Assembly (NCBI GenBank): GCA_028823855.1
Contig: JAPPFL010000001.1
Location: 124,001 to 188,000 of the forward strand
Length of the DNA stretch: 64,000 nt
Origin: Albidovulum sp.
GTDB taxonomy: Bacteria; Pseudomonadota; Alphaproteobacteria; Rhodobacterales; Rhodobacteraceae
Direction of reading: 5' to 3'
Below the pieces are notes generated by a model, which saw only the letters and a list, made by a program, of their open reading frames with translations, had not been told where the DNA came from and ran no database searches. Shown piece by piece: positions 6,919 to 16,242 of this stretch; within the stretch, counting starts at the first letter, position 1, and each line of letters opens with the position of its first letter. A program made the position numbers and the translations under genes.

Positions 6919-9009
6919 TCAATTCAAATCGTCGAACGACGAGCCGTCGATTGCGAGTTTCGAAAGGAGCGTCGACGGCTCCCAGAATAGTGCGTCCGTC
7001 TTGGCGTATTCCCCAATGTTCGCGAGCAACAAGCCGAGACCCATTTCATCGGCACATTTCATCGGACCACCTAGCCATCTCGGAAAACCGTACCCGTGAA
7101 TCTCTACGACATCGACATCCGAGGGTCGCGAAGCAATTCCCTCGTCAATTATTTTTGCGGCTTCGTTGACTTTGGCCGCAATGGCGCGGTTTCGAATTTC
7201 CTCGTTGCCGAACGAACGGCCCGAACATCCGGTTTCAACACGGATTTCTTCTAGCAGGGATGTGACATCTTCGTCGGGTCGAGACTCTCCATTTTCGCCG
7301 TAAACGTAGAATCCCATTCCTGTCTTTCTTCCGAATCTCCCCCGTTCGCAAAGCTTGTCCGCCAGGCCGCAGTACCGAAGACGGCTGTCGCGTGCCAATT
7401 TCAAGCGCTTGCGTCGAGACCAGGAAATATCCAGGCCCGAAAGATCCATTGTTTCATACGGACCCATCTTCATGCCAAAACCGCGCATTGCCCCGTCGAT
7501 CTGAAACGGCGTCGCCCCGTCCAGCAGCATCAGATCGCAAGCTTCTCGATAAGCGGTTAGAATTCTATTCCCGATGAAGCCTTCGCACACCCCGGACCGA
7601 ACAGGTATTTTTCCGAGTTTCTTTGCAAACGCCAGGCTTGTTGCCACCGTGTCCGGATTCGTCCGGTCACCCACGACGACTTCTAGCAGTCTCATGCGAT
7701 TCGCCGGCGCAAAGAAATGCAATCCCAAAAATCTTTCCGGATGGTCGAGCGAACCGCCAAGCTCGTTTATATCCAGATAGGACGTGTTGGACGCCAGTAT
7801 CGCGTCTGGTTTAGCGACAGCTTCCAAAGCTGCAAAAAGCCGGTGCTTGACCGAGAAGTCCTCAAATACCGCTTCGACAACGATGTCGGAATCGATGACC
7901 GACCGAAAATCGGTAGCCGGTTCGAGAGAAGCAAGCATTTCCGATTTTTTCCGCTCTGGCAAAAATCCTTTGGCGACCGCCGCTTCCAGCACGGCGTCGA
8001 TTCTGCGCGTTGCCCGGCCTAGCTGCTCCGCGTCGCGCTCAACCAAGACCACTCTGAAGCCGGATTGAAGGCAGGCCACCGCTATCGCGCTGCCCATCGT
8101 TCCGCCGCCGATGACTCCAATTTCGCGAACCGTACGGACCGAAGCCGATTCCATGCCAGGAAATTTTGCAGCCTTGCGTTCGGCGAAAAACACGTGGCGC
8201 AGCGCCGACGACTGAGGCGAAGCCAGGCACTCGCTGAACAGCCTCCTTTCCTTTGCCAATCCGTCGAAAAAATTCACTTTAGTCGCGGCCTCGACGCATT
8301 CGACAATTCGAATTTGCGCCGGCAGCGCATGAGGCTTCCCGGCAATACTTTTCCGGCAATTCAGCAAGGCGGATTCCGCTTCAACTCCGCTGAGCGAGTC
8401 TTTCCAGGCATCTCGGGACCGACGAACAGGCTCCGACCGAGAAACCCGGGATCGGAGAAACGATTCCGCTTCGGGCAGGAGGTCCCTCCAAGCGACCTCG
8501 TCGATCAACCCAATCTCGGCGGCTTTTGAAGAGTTTATCGGTTTGCCGGACAGCATGAGGTCGAGCGCCGGTTGCACTCCGCAAAGGCGAGTTGCTCTTT
8601 GAGTGCCTCCGGCGCCGGGCAGCAAACCCAAATTTATTTCCGGAAATCCCACTTGCGCATTGGAGTCGGCGATTCTGAAGTGACAAGCGGCGGCGATTTC
8701 CAAACCTCCGCCAAGCGCAGTGCCGTGAATCGCGGCAAGAATTGGCTTTTGAACAGCTTCAATCCTGTTGCAGACTTCGGGCAGCCAGGGAGCCTTCGGA
8801 GGCCTCCCAAATTCCCGGATGTCCGCTCCCGCCGGAAACGTGCGACCTTCTCCCAAAATAATGATTCCAGCTACATCCGGGTTGCTCGCGGCTCTTTCAA
8901 CCGAAGCGACAAGTTCTGAACGAACCTGATGCGACAATGCGTTGACCGGCGGGTTGCTGATCGCGATGATTTCGATGCCGTCGCGAACCGATGAGTTGAC
9001 CGTATTCAA
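6919..9009 (-). CDS. Fused enoyl-CoA hydratase / 3-hydroxyacyl-CoA dehydrogenase
   Basis: The 696-residue bifunctional protein carries out the hydration and NAD-dependent oxidation steps of beta-oxidation. The N-terminal crotonase domain (about 1-190) has the oxyanion motif GTALGGGLEIA and a second catalytic Glu in GFPEINLGLLPGAGG. The central NAD-binding domain (from about 290) shows IGVIGGGTMGS, the substrate motif HFFAPANRMRLLEVV and, further on, GFIGNRIL; a repeated C-terminal dehydrogenase domain carries GRFGRKTGMGFY. It resembles the FadB/FadJ or peroxisomal-type fusions. It starts at TTG, overlapping the stop of the phosphotransferase gene (TTGA), so the two are translationally coupled. 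The pairing with an ACAD11-like kinase suggests hydroxyacyl or branched substrates rather than plain fatty acids. Confidence 0.92.
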   Translation of the reverse strand: MNTVNSSVRDGIEIIAISNPPVNALSHQVRSELVASVERAASNPDVAGIIILGEGRTFPAGADIREFGRPPKAPWLPEVCNRIEAVQKPILAAIHGTALGGGLEIAAACHFRIADSNAQVGFPEINLGLLPGAGGTQRATRLCGVQPALDLMLSGKPINSSKAAEIGLIDEVAWRDLLPEAESFLRSRVSRSEPVRRSRDAWKDSLSGVEAESALLNCRKSIAGKPHALPAQIRIVECVEAATKVNFFDGLAKERRLFSECLASPQSSALRHVFFAERKAAKFPGMESASVRTVREIGVIGGGTMGSAIAVACLQSGFRVVLVERDAEQLGRATRRIDAVLEAAVAKGFLPERKKSEMLASLEPATDFRSVIDSDIVVEAVFEDFSVKHRLFAALEAVAKPDAILASNTSYLDINELGGSLDHPERFLGLHFFAPANRMRLLEVVVGDRTNPDTVATSLAFAKKLGKIPVRSGVCEGFIGNRILTAYREACDLMLLDGATPFQIDGAMRGFGMKMGPYETMDLSGLDISWSRRKRLKLARDSRLRYCGLADKLCERGRFGRKTGMGFYVYGENGESRPDEDVTSLLEEIRVETGCSGRSFGNEEIRNRAIAAKVNEAAKIIDEGIASRPSDVDVVEIHGYGFPRWLGGPMKCADEMGLGLLLANIGEYAKTDALFWEPSTLLSKLAIDGSSFDDLN

Positions 9010-10079
9010 GTCGAATCTCCACTGATCAATTCGGCCGCCTGATTCGCCAGGACCGGAACCATTTCGCCGTAAATCCGCGCAGTCCCGGGATTGGAAGCAT
9101 TCCCGTCAATTGCTCTCCTCGCAACTCCTTCGAGAATCGCGCCAAGCCTAAAAAAAGCGAAGGCCAAAAAAAACTTCCAGCTTCGGGGCTCGTCGATTTT
9201 CCGGAGCGCGCAATACTTGGCAACGTATTCCATTTCGGTCGGAATGCCGAGCGAGGACCGATCGACCCCGCCAAGTCCGCGAAAGCCGCTCAAGTTCGAC
9301 AACCGCCATTGCATGCACTGGTATGCCAGATCGGCCATCGGGTGGCCAAGAGTCGACAGTTCCCAGTCGATGAGAGCAGCGACTGCGCAGTTTTCAACGT
9401 CGAATATCATATTGTCCAGCCGAAAGTCGCCGTGTACCAGCGAGGTCATACCGTCGTCCGGCGGCACGTTGGCGCCGAGCCAGTCGATCAGTCGATCCAT
9501 CGCGTCGATGTCCCTGAATTTGCTTGCCCGGTATTGCTTCGTCCAGCGAGCAGTCTGGCGATCGAAATAATTTCCCGGCTTTCCGAAGTCCTTCAGTCCA
9601 ATTTCCTCTAATTCCACCGAGTGAAGATCTGCGAGCACTTGGCACATGGATTGGTATATCGCCGATCGGGCGCGCCTTGATAAGTCCGGAAGCGCCGGAT
9701 CATGGTAAACTTCGCCCTCGACATACTCCATTACGAAAAATGCTCTTCCCAGAGGCGACTCGACGTCGTCGACAAGCAAGACCATCTTCGGAACAGGGAC
9801 AGCGGCCCCTTGCAGAGCCTTCATCACTCGAAATTCCCTCTCGACGAGATGCGCCGACTTGAGAAGCGGACCAGGAGGCTTCGCGCGCAGCACGAACAAT
9901 CCTGAATGTGACCTTATCAAATAGGTCGGGTTGGACTGGCCGGCTGCAAATTTTTCAATCGCCGAAATTCCCTGGCAATCTGGAATCCGGCTTTCCAGGT
10001 ACGTCGCCAATTGTTCCGGCTCGGCGAGATGGGACGGCGGCCGTCTGAATTCTGTCAATTCTCGTTGTCCTCGTGTCAT
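9006..10079 (-). CDS. APH-type phosphotransferase, ACAD10/ACAD11 kinase-domain-like
   Basis: The 357-residue protein has the aminoglycoside-phosphotransferase (protein-kinase-like) fold. Its catalytic loop reads LVHGDFRLDN, with catalytic Asp and Asn, and the metal-binding segment is ALIDWELSTLGHPMADLAY; the N-terminal lobe begins ISAIEKFAAGQSNPTYLI. These blocks match the kinase domain of ACAD10/ACAD11 and bacterial LvaA-like proteins, which phosphorylate the 4-hydroxyl of 4-hydroxyacyl-CoAs, rather than antibiotic kinases. It is coupled to the bifunctional beta-oxidation gene downstream and lies 63 bases from a divergent acyl-CoA dehydrogenase, the expected partner. Substrate specificity is inference; the family call is good. 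Confidence 0.85.
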   Translation of the reverse strand: MTRGQRELTEFRRPPSHLAEPEQLATYLESRIPDCQGISAIEKFAAGQSNPTYLIRSHSGLFVLRAKPPGPLLKSAHLVEREFRVMKALQGAAVPVPKMVLLVDDVESPLGRAFFVMEYVEGEVYHDPALPDLSRRARSAIYQSMCQVLADLHSVELEEIGLKDFGKPGNYFDRQTARWTKQYRASKFRDIDAMDRLIDWLGANVPPDDGMTSLVHGDFRLDNMIFDVENCAVAALIDWELSTLGHPMADLAYQCMQWRLSNLSGFRGLGGVDRSSLGIPTEMEYVAKYCALRKIDEPRSWKFFLAFAFFRLGAILEGVARRAIDGNASNPGTARIYGEMVPVLANQAAELISGDST

Positions 10080-10142
10080 GCATTGCGCAGGATCGGCAAA
10101 TACGATTAGTACGCGTCGGCGCAGGGACGCGAATCAAATACA

Positions 10143-11369
10143 ATGAATTTGGGAAAAACAGAACGCCTGGTCGAGCTGCACAATCGCGTAGTTCGAATGA
10201 TCGTGGAAGAAATCAAACCCTTGGACAGCGAATTTCTCGCTGAAGTCGAAAAGGATGACAGGTGGGCGCTAACACGGCGTCAGCAGGAGATTCTCTCTGG
10301 ACTAAAATCCAAGGCCAGGCGCGCAGGGCTGTGGAATTTATGGCTGTCGGACGGTCGAGACGGCAACGGGTTGACAACAGTCGAATATGCCTATCTCGCA
10401 GAAGAAATGGGAAAGTCCCATCTCGCGCCCGAAGTATTCAACTGCAACGCGCCCGATACTGGCAATATGGAACTTTTGAGGCGCTTCGGAAGCGAAGCGC
10501 AAAAAAAGGCCTGGCTACGGCCTCTGCTTGACGGCGAGATTCGCTCCGCATTCCTTATGACGGAACCGAACGCCGCGTCGTCGGATGCAACCAACATTTC
10601 GATGAGTTGCGTTTCGGAAGCCAACGGCTACAGGCTGAACGGAGAAAAGTGGTGGGCGACGGGCGCAGGCGATCCTCGCTGCGCTATCTATATCGTCATG
10701 GTTCGGACTTCCAATGGCGAATCGCGACACCAGAACCATTCCATGGTACTGGTTCCCGCCGGTACGGACGGAATTGAAATTGTACGTCCGATGGAAGTCT
10801 ACGGGCACGACGACGCCCCGCACGGCCACATGCACATACGCTTTCGAAACGTATTTGTTCCCAAAGACAATCTTGTTGCCGGCGAAGGTCTTGGCTTCAA
10901 GATAGCTCAAGGTCGCCTGGGACCGGGCCGCATCCATCATTGCATGAGAGCCATTGGCCAGGCCGAATATGCTCTTGAACTTCTTTGCCGACGCTCGATT
11001 GCAAGGAAGGCGTTCGGAAAGCCTCTGGCCAGTCTCGGCGAAAATTTTGACATTATCGCGAATTGCCGAAGCGATATCGAAATGGCCCGCCTTCTCTGCT
11101 TGAAAACCGCGTGGTTGATGGACCAGGGCGACGATCGAGTCGCCGCTCCTTGGATCAGCAAAATCAAAGTGGTTGCGCCGGAGGTTGCGCTTCGGGTTAC
11201 CGATCAAGCTGTTCAAATGCACGGCGCGGCCGGCATTAGCCAAGACACGCCGCTTGCAAGGCAATGGGCGCATCTTCGCACCCTGAGGCTCGCAGACGGG
11301 CCGGACGCGGTTCACAGAAGGCAGGTGGCGCGAGCAGAGCTCAAGAAATACTCGCAAGAGAAATTTTAA
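10143..11369 (+). CDS. Acyl-CoA dehydrogenase (ACAD11-like)
   Basis: The 408-residue flavoprotein is an acyl-CoA dehydrogenase. Blocks in order are an N-terminal helical domain, the FAD-contact stretch AFLMTEPNAASSDATN with GEKWWATGAGDPRC, the HNHSMVLVP/MEVYGHDDAPHG segment, GPGRIHHCMRAIGQAEYALELL in the C-terminal helical domain, RKAFGKPLAS, and QMHGAAGISQDTPLARQWAHLRTLRLADGPD near the end. The GPGRIHHCMR, AAGISQDTPLA and RLADGPD signatures are characteristic of the ACAD10/ACAD11 group, where the enzyme acts with a phosphotransferase to turn 4-hydroxyacyl-CoAs into enoyl-CoAs via a 4-phospho intermediate. It is divergent from that phosphotransferase, with a 63-base shared control region. No strong ribosome-binding site is seen. 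Confidence 0.9.
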   Translation: MNLGKTERLVELHNRVVRMIVEEIKPLDSEFLAEVEKDDRWALTRRQQEILSGLKSKARRAGLWNLWLSDGRDGNGLTTVEYAYLAEEMGKSHLAPEVFNCNAPDTGNMELLRRFGSEAQKKAWLRPLLDGEIRSAFLMTEPNAASSDATNISMSCVSEANGYRLNGEKWWATGAGDPRCAIYIVMVRTSNGESRHQNHSMVLVPAGTDGIEIVRPMEVYGHDDAPHGHMHIRFRNVFVPKDNLVAGEGLGFKIAQGRLGPGRIHHCMRAIGQAEYALELLCRRSIARKAFGKPLASLGENFDIIANCRSDIEMARLLCLKTAWLMDQGDDRVAAPWISKIKVVAPEVALRVTDQAVQMHGAAGISQDTPLARQWAHLRTLRLADGPDAVHRRQVARAELKKYSQEKF

Positions 11370-11643
11370 ATTTTCGCGTCCGAACTGCTACGGGCTTGCC
11401 CGTCGCCACTTGGCAGCCAACTTGGAACTTCAAGAGGCGTTGGCCAGAGTGTTCTTTTCAAACCGTTGAGTTTTTTGAGTTTTCGGCTAATGCGACACAG
11501 GTTCGACTTGTCGCGATTACGGGAGCTGTTTGCTCCGCGTTGACCTTCAGTAGTTCGAATGCGCGGCTTTGCCGCCCTTGACAAGCCGACGGGCACCAAA
11601 TCAAACGAAATGGCAAGACTCTCTAGTCGGACAATTTGTCAAT

Positions 11644-12558
11644 ATGCGGATTTATCGCTCAACGCCTCGTGAAAACACTTCAGGTGAAGTATTCCGGGGC
11701 ATCGTCGCAATTCTTGTCGAAGTGGTTTTGTTCGTGTCGAGCGCGGGCGTTGCCAAATTCCTGTCCGACGAGGTTTCCGTTTCCGTTTTCCTGTTTTCCC
11801 GATTTCTGTTCAGCATTCCTCTGCTTTTGGCATTTGCCGCGATTCAAAGGGGAAAAAAGCTATTCAATGTCGTGGATAGCAGAACTCTGGCGCTGCGTAG
11901 CGTCTTCGGCGTTTTGGGGATTACGACCTGGCTGCTCGCCGTATCCGCTATTCAAATCACGATTGCCACAGCGCTTGCGCAAACTCTTGTTGTTTTCGTT
12001 ACAATTCTTGCGCCCGTTCTTCTCGGCGAACGAATCGGCGTTCGGCGATGGCTAGCCGTTTTATTGGGTCTAATCGGCGCATTGGTGCTGATCGACCCGC
12101 GCGGAAGCGGATGGTTTGAACTTGGAATTCTTTACGCGATTGCGGCACCATTTTTTGCCGCAGTTATGTTTATATTGCTTCGAAAACTAGGAAGCACGGA
12201 CGAGCCCGTTACCACATCGACGTACTACAATGTTTTCGGATTTGTCGTATTTGCCGGCTGGTGCGCTCTTTCCGATCAAAATTGGCCATCAAGGTACGAA
12301 ACCTGGATTTTGCTGATTGGTTGCGGAATAGCCGCAAGCCTCCAGCAGTTTCTTATCGCGTACGGACACAAGCTTGCGCCAGCGAGTTTGCTTGCCCCTT
12401 TCCAATACTTCGCGGTACCCATCTCGATTTTCATTGGCATAGCGTTTTTCGATGAGTCGATCACCTTGAATTTCGTCGTCGGCACGAGCATCATTGTCGC
12501 GTCAACCTACTACATTCTTGTCCGCGAACGCCGTGCCAAGAGCCGGTTGCGGCCGTGA
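11644..12558 (+). CDS. EamA/DMT-family inner-membrane transporter
   Basis: The 304-residue protein carries ten hydrophobic segments in two repeated EamA halves (roughly residues 20-150 and 160-295), typical of the drug/metabolite transporter superfamily; such proteins export amino acids, nucleosides or other metabolites. Blocks such as FLFSRFLFSIPLLLAFAA and the second-half stretch ASLLAPFQYFAVPISIFIG fit RhaT/EamA-type exporters. I chose the ATG at 11644; an in-frame start 75 bases upstream would add a hydrophilic tail with no family match. It stands alone, 274 bases after the acyl-CoA dehydrogenase gene. The substrate is unknown. Confidence 0.85.
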   Translation: MRIYRSTPRENTSGEVFRGIVAILVEVVLFVSSAGVAKFLSDEVSVSVFLFSRFLFSIPLLLAFAAIQRGKKLFNVVDSRTLALRSVFGVLGITTWLLAVSAIQITIATALAQTLVVFVTILAPVLLGERIGVRRWLAVLLGLIGALVLIDPRGSGWFELGILYAIAAPFFAAVMFILLRKLGSTDEPVTTSTYYNVFGFVVFAGWCALSDQNWPSRYETWILLIGCGIAASLQQFLIAYGHKLAPASLLAPFQYFAVPISIFIGIAFFDESITLNFVVGTSIIVASTYYILVRERRAKSRLRP

Positions 12559-12939
12559 AAAAATTCATCCGAACTCGAAACTCATTGCAATTGAACCGAG
12601 CGAAATCGATTAGCAGTCATTAATTCCGCGATAGCAATGCCGGAATACCTAACGCCCCGTTACTCGAGATAAGCGGCGCGGCAAACCGTTTCTGTTGGCG
12701 CCTGACCGGCGCTCCTTCTGACTGGTGCCACGAGACTTTCGACCGATAATTCGACTTCTCACAACTTACGGCTCATAACTTCGGGCGCAGCACGACAATT
12801 TTGCCAATTCCTTTGTTCGCCGTTCGAAGGGACGCCAAGTCCAATAAATTCGACATGGGTAGAATTTTCGAGATACTCGAAAATCGCCTTCGAATCCGAA
12901 CCGAGGTTCAAATTCGACGTATTCGCTGAATTCGACGTT
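12559..12939. other. Convergent gap, nothing recognised
   Basis: About 380 bases separate the transporter and deacetylase gene ends. It holds repetitive TTCGAAAT-like words but no gene, RNA or clear terminator that I can support. Confidence 0.5.
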
Positions 12940-13980
12940 CTAAATTTGAATCCGGTTCTTGCGACAATCGAGGAACGCAGAAAGAAATGCCGTTAGGTTT
13001 TGACTCAAACCGCCGCACAGGTATCCGCCTTCCTGCACTATTAGAGTCGGCAGCGACAACTTTGCGATCGCGCCGCCGATGCGCGCAAATCCTTCCGTCG
13101 TAACCGCCAATCCGCCGAAAGGATCGCCTGCATATGCATCTAGTCCGAGCGCGACCACGAGCGACTGAGCACCGAACGAAAGTACTCTTTTCAATCCAAG
13201 TTGAAGCGCATCCAAAAATCCTGCATCGCCGGTACCTCCCGCAAGCGGTAGATTGAGGTTCATACCTAGCCCGCAACCCGCTCCGCGTTCATGCGCGTAT
13301 CCCCAAAAATGGGGATAGTAGTTTGACGTATCTCGGTGAACCGAAACAGTCAGGACATCGCTCCGGCTGTAGAAAATTCCTTGCGTTCCATTTCCGTGAT
13401 GCAGATCGACATCGATTATCGCCGGCCTGAGACCAGCTTCGCAAAATATCTGCGCCGAAATAGCAGAATTATTGAAATAGCAGAATCCGCCCGCCAGGTC
13501 GGCAAATGCGTGATGGCCCGGCGGGCGGCAAAGAGCGTACGCCGAGCCGCCGCCGATCACGCGCCTAGCTCCCGCTATGGCGGATTGAGCGCTCCAATAG
13601 GCTGAGGTCCACGTTTCCGAAGAAATTGGACAGGAGCAGTCCGCTTGATGGAATCCGGCCTGTCCAATCGCTGAACTCGGATAACTCGCTTCGCGGCTGT
13701 CGGGATGAATATTTGGGATAACCTCCTCGGAGGAACCAGGTATCTTCCTCCATCGCGCGTGGATGGTTTCCAGGAAACTAATGTATTCAGCGCTGTGTAT
13801 CGCAGCAATTGGACCCGTGCCGCAGTCCTTTGGTTCCGTAAGTTCCAGTCCCGCTTCTTGGGCGCCATTTTGCAACGCATCGATTCGTTCCGGCTGCTCG
13901 GGGTGTGGTAGCAGGCTTCCAGCCGACAGGTAGCTTCGCGGGGCGTGTTTGCGCTGCGCGGGATGAAGTACTAATTGCAT
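12940..13980 (-). CDS. Histone-deacetylase-family protein (acetylpolyamine amidohydrolase-like)
   Basis: The 346-residue zinc hydrolase belongs to the HDAC/acetoin-utilisation/acetylpolyamine amidohydrolase family. Motifs seen are HPEQPERIDAL near the N-terminus, the active-site RPPGHHA, the zinc-binding IDVDLHHGNGTQGIFY, and VVALGLDAYAGDPFGG with the second zinc Asp, then EGGYLC. Bacterial members deacetylate acetylated polyamines or other amides. I chose the ATG at 13980, where the conserved sequence begins (MQLVLHP); the in-frame upstream extension has no family match. It has no operon partner and is followed upstream by a kilobase without genes. Confidence 0.88.
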   Translation of the reverse strand: MQLVLHPAQRKHAPRSYLSAGSLLPHPEQPERIDALQNGAQEAGLELTEPKDCGTGPIAAIHSAEYISFLETIHARWRKIPGSSEEVIPNIHPDSREASYPSSAIGQAGFHQADCSCPISSETWTSAYWSAQSAIAGARRVIGGGSAYALCRPPGHHAFADLAGGFCYFNNSAISAQIFCEAGLRPAIIDVDLHHGNGTQGIFYSRSDVLTVSVHRDTSNYYPHFWGYAHERGAGCGLGMNLNLPLAGGTGDAGFLDALQLGLKRVLSFGAQSLVVALGLDAYAGDPFGGLAVTTEGFARIGGAIAKLSLPTLIVQEGGYLCGGLSQNLTAFLSAFLDCRKNRIQI

Positions 13981-15066
13981 TGAATTGTTCCGCTTCTCCA
14001 ATCGAAGGCGGTCGGTGAATACCGCTTGAACAACGAAAAGCACAAGCGGCGTTCGCGTTCGTTAGCGAAGCTATTCTCGTCGTTGGATTTAGATAGCTCG
14101 ATGACGTTAAGGAATTCGATCATCGCGGCGACCCAGATTTCAAGTGATTGATCCCGTATTTGCGACATTTGGTTTCGCGAATCGCGCATTCGCCGGCCTA
14201 GCCTCCAATTACCATTTGACTTCGACTCGCAACTTCGAATTCGGCCGAGCGAAGAGCCGCATCCGAATCGTGCGTTCGATTGCGGCCGGAAATCTTTGAA
14301 GACTCTGGAAATACTCGCAGGACTTGCCAATGAGCTTTTCCGAACCAATTCAATGCCTGGACCAAGATCTCCAAGCCAACTCCTCGGCGCGCAAGCAGGC
14401 AAGTTCGGAAAACTATTTTGGTTTTTTCTAGCAAGTCCAATAGAATTTTCCTTACTATTCGGCAATGGAGAGAATGCGGAACTGCGCAGTCAGGCGAGTC
14501 CGAGAATGAGCCTGACAGAGGACGGAGACAAAATCCGAAATCTCAATTGAATTCTTGTCGGAGCCTTGGCGGGTTTCCGGAGTTTCCGAAACGGTATCGG
14601 CGAATTCAGTTTCAAATATCATTCATAGGCAATAAAATTGCCCGTGGAAATCGATTTCGCTGACAATCGCGAGCCGCATATTTTAGCCTAGCCACTGCCT
14701 TGAGATAGCAGCAATGAAGTCGGCCTAGCAGCCTACGCAACTGAATGCCCAACAAGCCACCGGAATATTCGAAGCGCTCGTGTTCTTCATGGATCAGCAA
14801 CCTCGCGACTTTCGAACACTCGCAGTTTTTGGCGACAATCGCCGATCCCATCGGAAACTGATGCGTCGATCTCAAATCGCCAAAATTAATTCACAAAATT
14901 AAAGTCGCTGAATATCCCTCCTAGACTGCCGTCGCCGCTACCCAATCGGTCACTTCGCCTAGACGATTTCTCGTCAGGCTGCAGATAGCGCGCCTGCAAG
15001 CGACGAGTCTAAGCCCGCATGCGCTTCTCTCGCATTGACCAACCGTACCAAAAGGAAATACCAATT
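13981..15066. other. 1.1-kb divergent region without recognised genes
   Basis: This long gap lies between the deacetylase start and the D-arginine dehydrogenase start. A minus-strand open frame of 164 codons exists in 13971-14465, but its composition (many Ser/Arg/Asn, no conserved block) does not look coding. No repeat array, tRNA or insertion sequence is visible. Confidence 0.45.
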
Positions 15067-16242
15067 GTGCGCAATTTATCGGAAACGGCCGACGAAATGG
15101 CTACAACGTGCGACATTCTAGTTGTCGGAGCGGGTATTGCCGGAGCTTCCGCAGCGTACGAGTTAGCGAAGGGCGCCAAGGTAATCGTTTTGGAACGGGA
15201 AAGCCATCCAGGTTACCATACCACCGGCCGTTCTGCCGCCCTGTTTACAGAACTATACGGCAACGAAACCATTAGAAAGCTAACGTCGGCGGGTCGAGAA
15301 TTTTTCGAGTCGCCTCCGGGATACTTTGGCGAGTATCCCCTCACATCCCCTCGTGGAACTTTATTCCTCGCCCGCGACGATCAATTGGCTTCCGTACGAA
15401 ATGCGATTCCGAGCGAGAAAACGAAAAGTTGCAACGTTGTCGAAGTTGATGGAGCCGGCGCACGAAGGCTCATTCCTGCGCTTCGCTCGGAAAACGTGGT
15501 TGCAGGCGTCTATGAACCGTCTGCGCGAGATATCGACGTCAATGCGGTCCATATGGGTTATATTGCCGGTTTGCGCCTGCGCAAGGGTAGCTTGGAATTC
15601 AATGCAGAAGTCGCAGCAATCGAAAGAGCTAACGGAATTTGGAACGTATATTCAAGTGCGGGAAGCTTCGAGGCTCCCGTCCTTGTCAACGCCGCCGGCG
15701 CGTGGTGCGACGAAATCGCTAGTCTCGCGGGCGTCCCCAAACGAGGTCTCGTCCCCAAAAGGAGAACGGCGTTCGTTTTCGATCCGCCTGCGGATGCAAG
15801 TGTCGAAAATTGGCCGGCTGCGATCGACATTGATGAACAGTTTTACTTCAAGCCGGACGCGGGCTTGCTTTTGGGTTCGCCCGCCGACGAAACTCCCTCG
15901 CCCCCGTGCGACGCGCAGCCAGAAGAGATTGATGTCGCGACTGGGATCTATCGAATTGAACAAGCAGCGAAATTCTCTATTCGCAGACCAAAGAGAACTT
16001 GGGCGGGTCTTCGGACTTTCGCTGCCGATAAATCTCCAATAGTTGGCATGGATCCCTGGGCTTCGGGGTTCTTTTGGCTTGCGGGCCAGGGTGGCTATGG
16101 AATTCAAACTTCGCCCGCTCTCGCCCGCGCGGCGTCCGGGCTAGTTCTTGAGCAATCCTTGCCGCGCGACCTGGTTGCGAGGGGCCTTAGTCAAAGCGAA
16201 CTTGCTCCCGACCGACTAGCGCTGAAGCCAACCAAGGAATAG
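15067..16242 (+). CDS. dauA: D-arginine dehydrogenase-like FAD oxidoreductase
   Basis: The roughly 390-residue protein belongs to the DAO flavoenzyme family and follows Pseudomonas DauA closely. Visible blocks are the dinucleotide fold VVGAGIAGASAAYELAKGA, PGYHTTGRSAA, SPRGTLFLARD, VNAAGAWCDEIASLAGV, PKRRTAFVFDPP, FYFKPDAGLLLGSPADE, EIDVATGIYRIE, TWAGLRTFAADKSPIVG and GQGGYGIQTSPALARAASGL. DauA oxidises D-arginine and other D-amino acids to the 2-keto acid and ammonia. A GTG at 15067 with AAGGA upstream is the best start; an ATG at 15097 and a longer frame from 15019 are alternatives. No DauB (ornithine-cyclodeaminase-like) partner is next to it. Confidence 0.87.
   Translation: MRNLSETADEMATTCDILVVGAGIAGASAAYELAKGAKVIVLERESHPGYHTTGRSAALFTELYGNETIRKLTSAGREFFESPPGYFGEYPLTSPRGTLFLARDDQLASVRNAIPSEKTKSCNVVEVDGAGARRLIPALRSENVVAGVYEPSARDIDVNAVHMGYIAGLRLRKGSLEFNAEVAAIERANGIWNVYSSAGSFEAPVLVNAAGAWCDEIASLAGVPKRGLVPKRRTAFVFDPPADASVENWPAAIDIDEQFYFKPDAGLLLGSPADETPSPPCDAQPEEIDVATGIYRIEQAAKFSIRRPKRTWAGLRTFAADKSPIVGMDPWASGFFWLAGQGGYGIQTSPALARAASGLVLEQSLPRDLVARGLSQSELAPDRLALKPTKE

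Noticed and set aside
9006-10079. An aminoglycoside-resistance gene
   Set aside because: The fold is shared, but the motif context (ISAIEKFAAGQSNPTYLI and IDWELSTLGHPMADLAY), coupling to a beta-oxidation gene and divergent ACAD11-like partner point to acyl-CoA metabolism.
13971-14465. A 164-codon minus-strand frame in the gap upstream of dauA
   Set aside because: There is no conserved block, no ribosome-binding site and the product is rich in Ser, Arg and Asn, as expected from non-coding sequence here.
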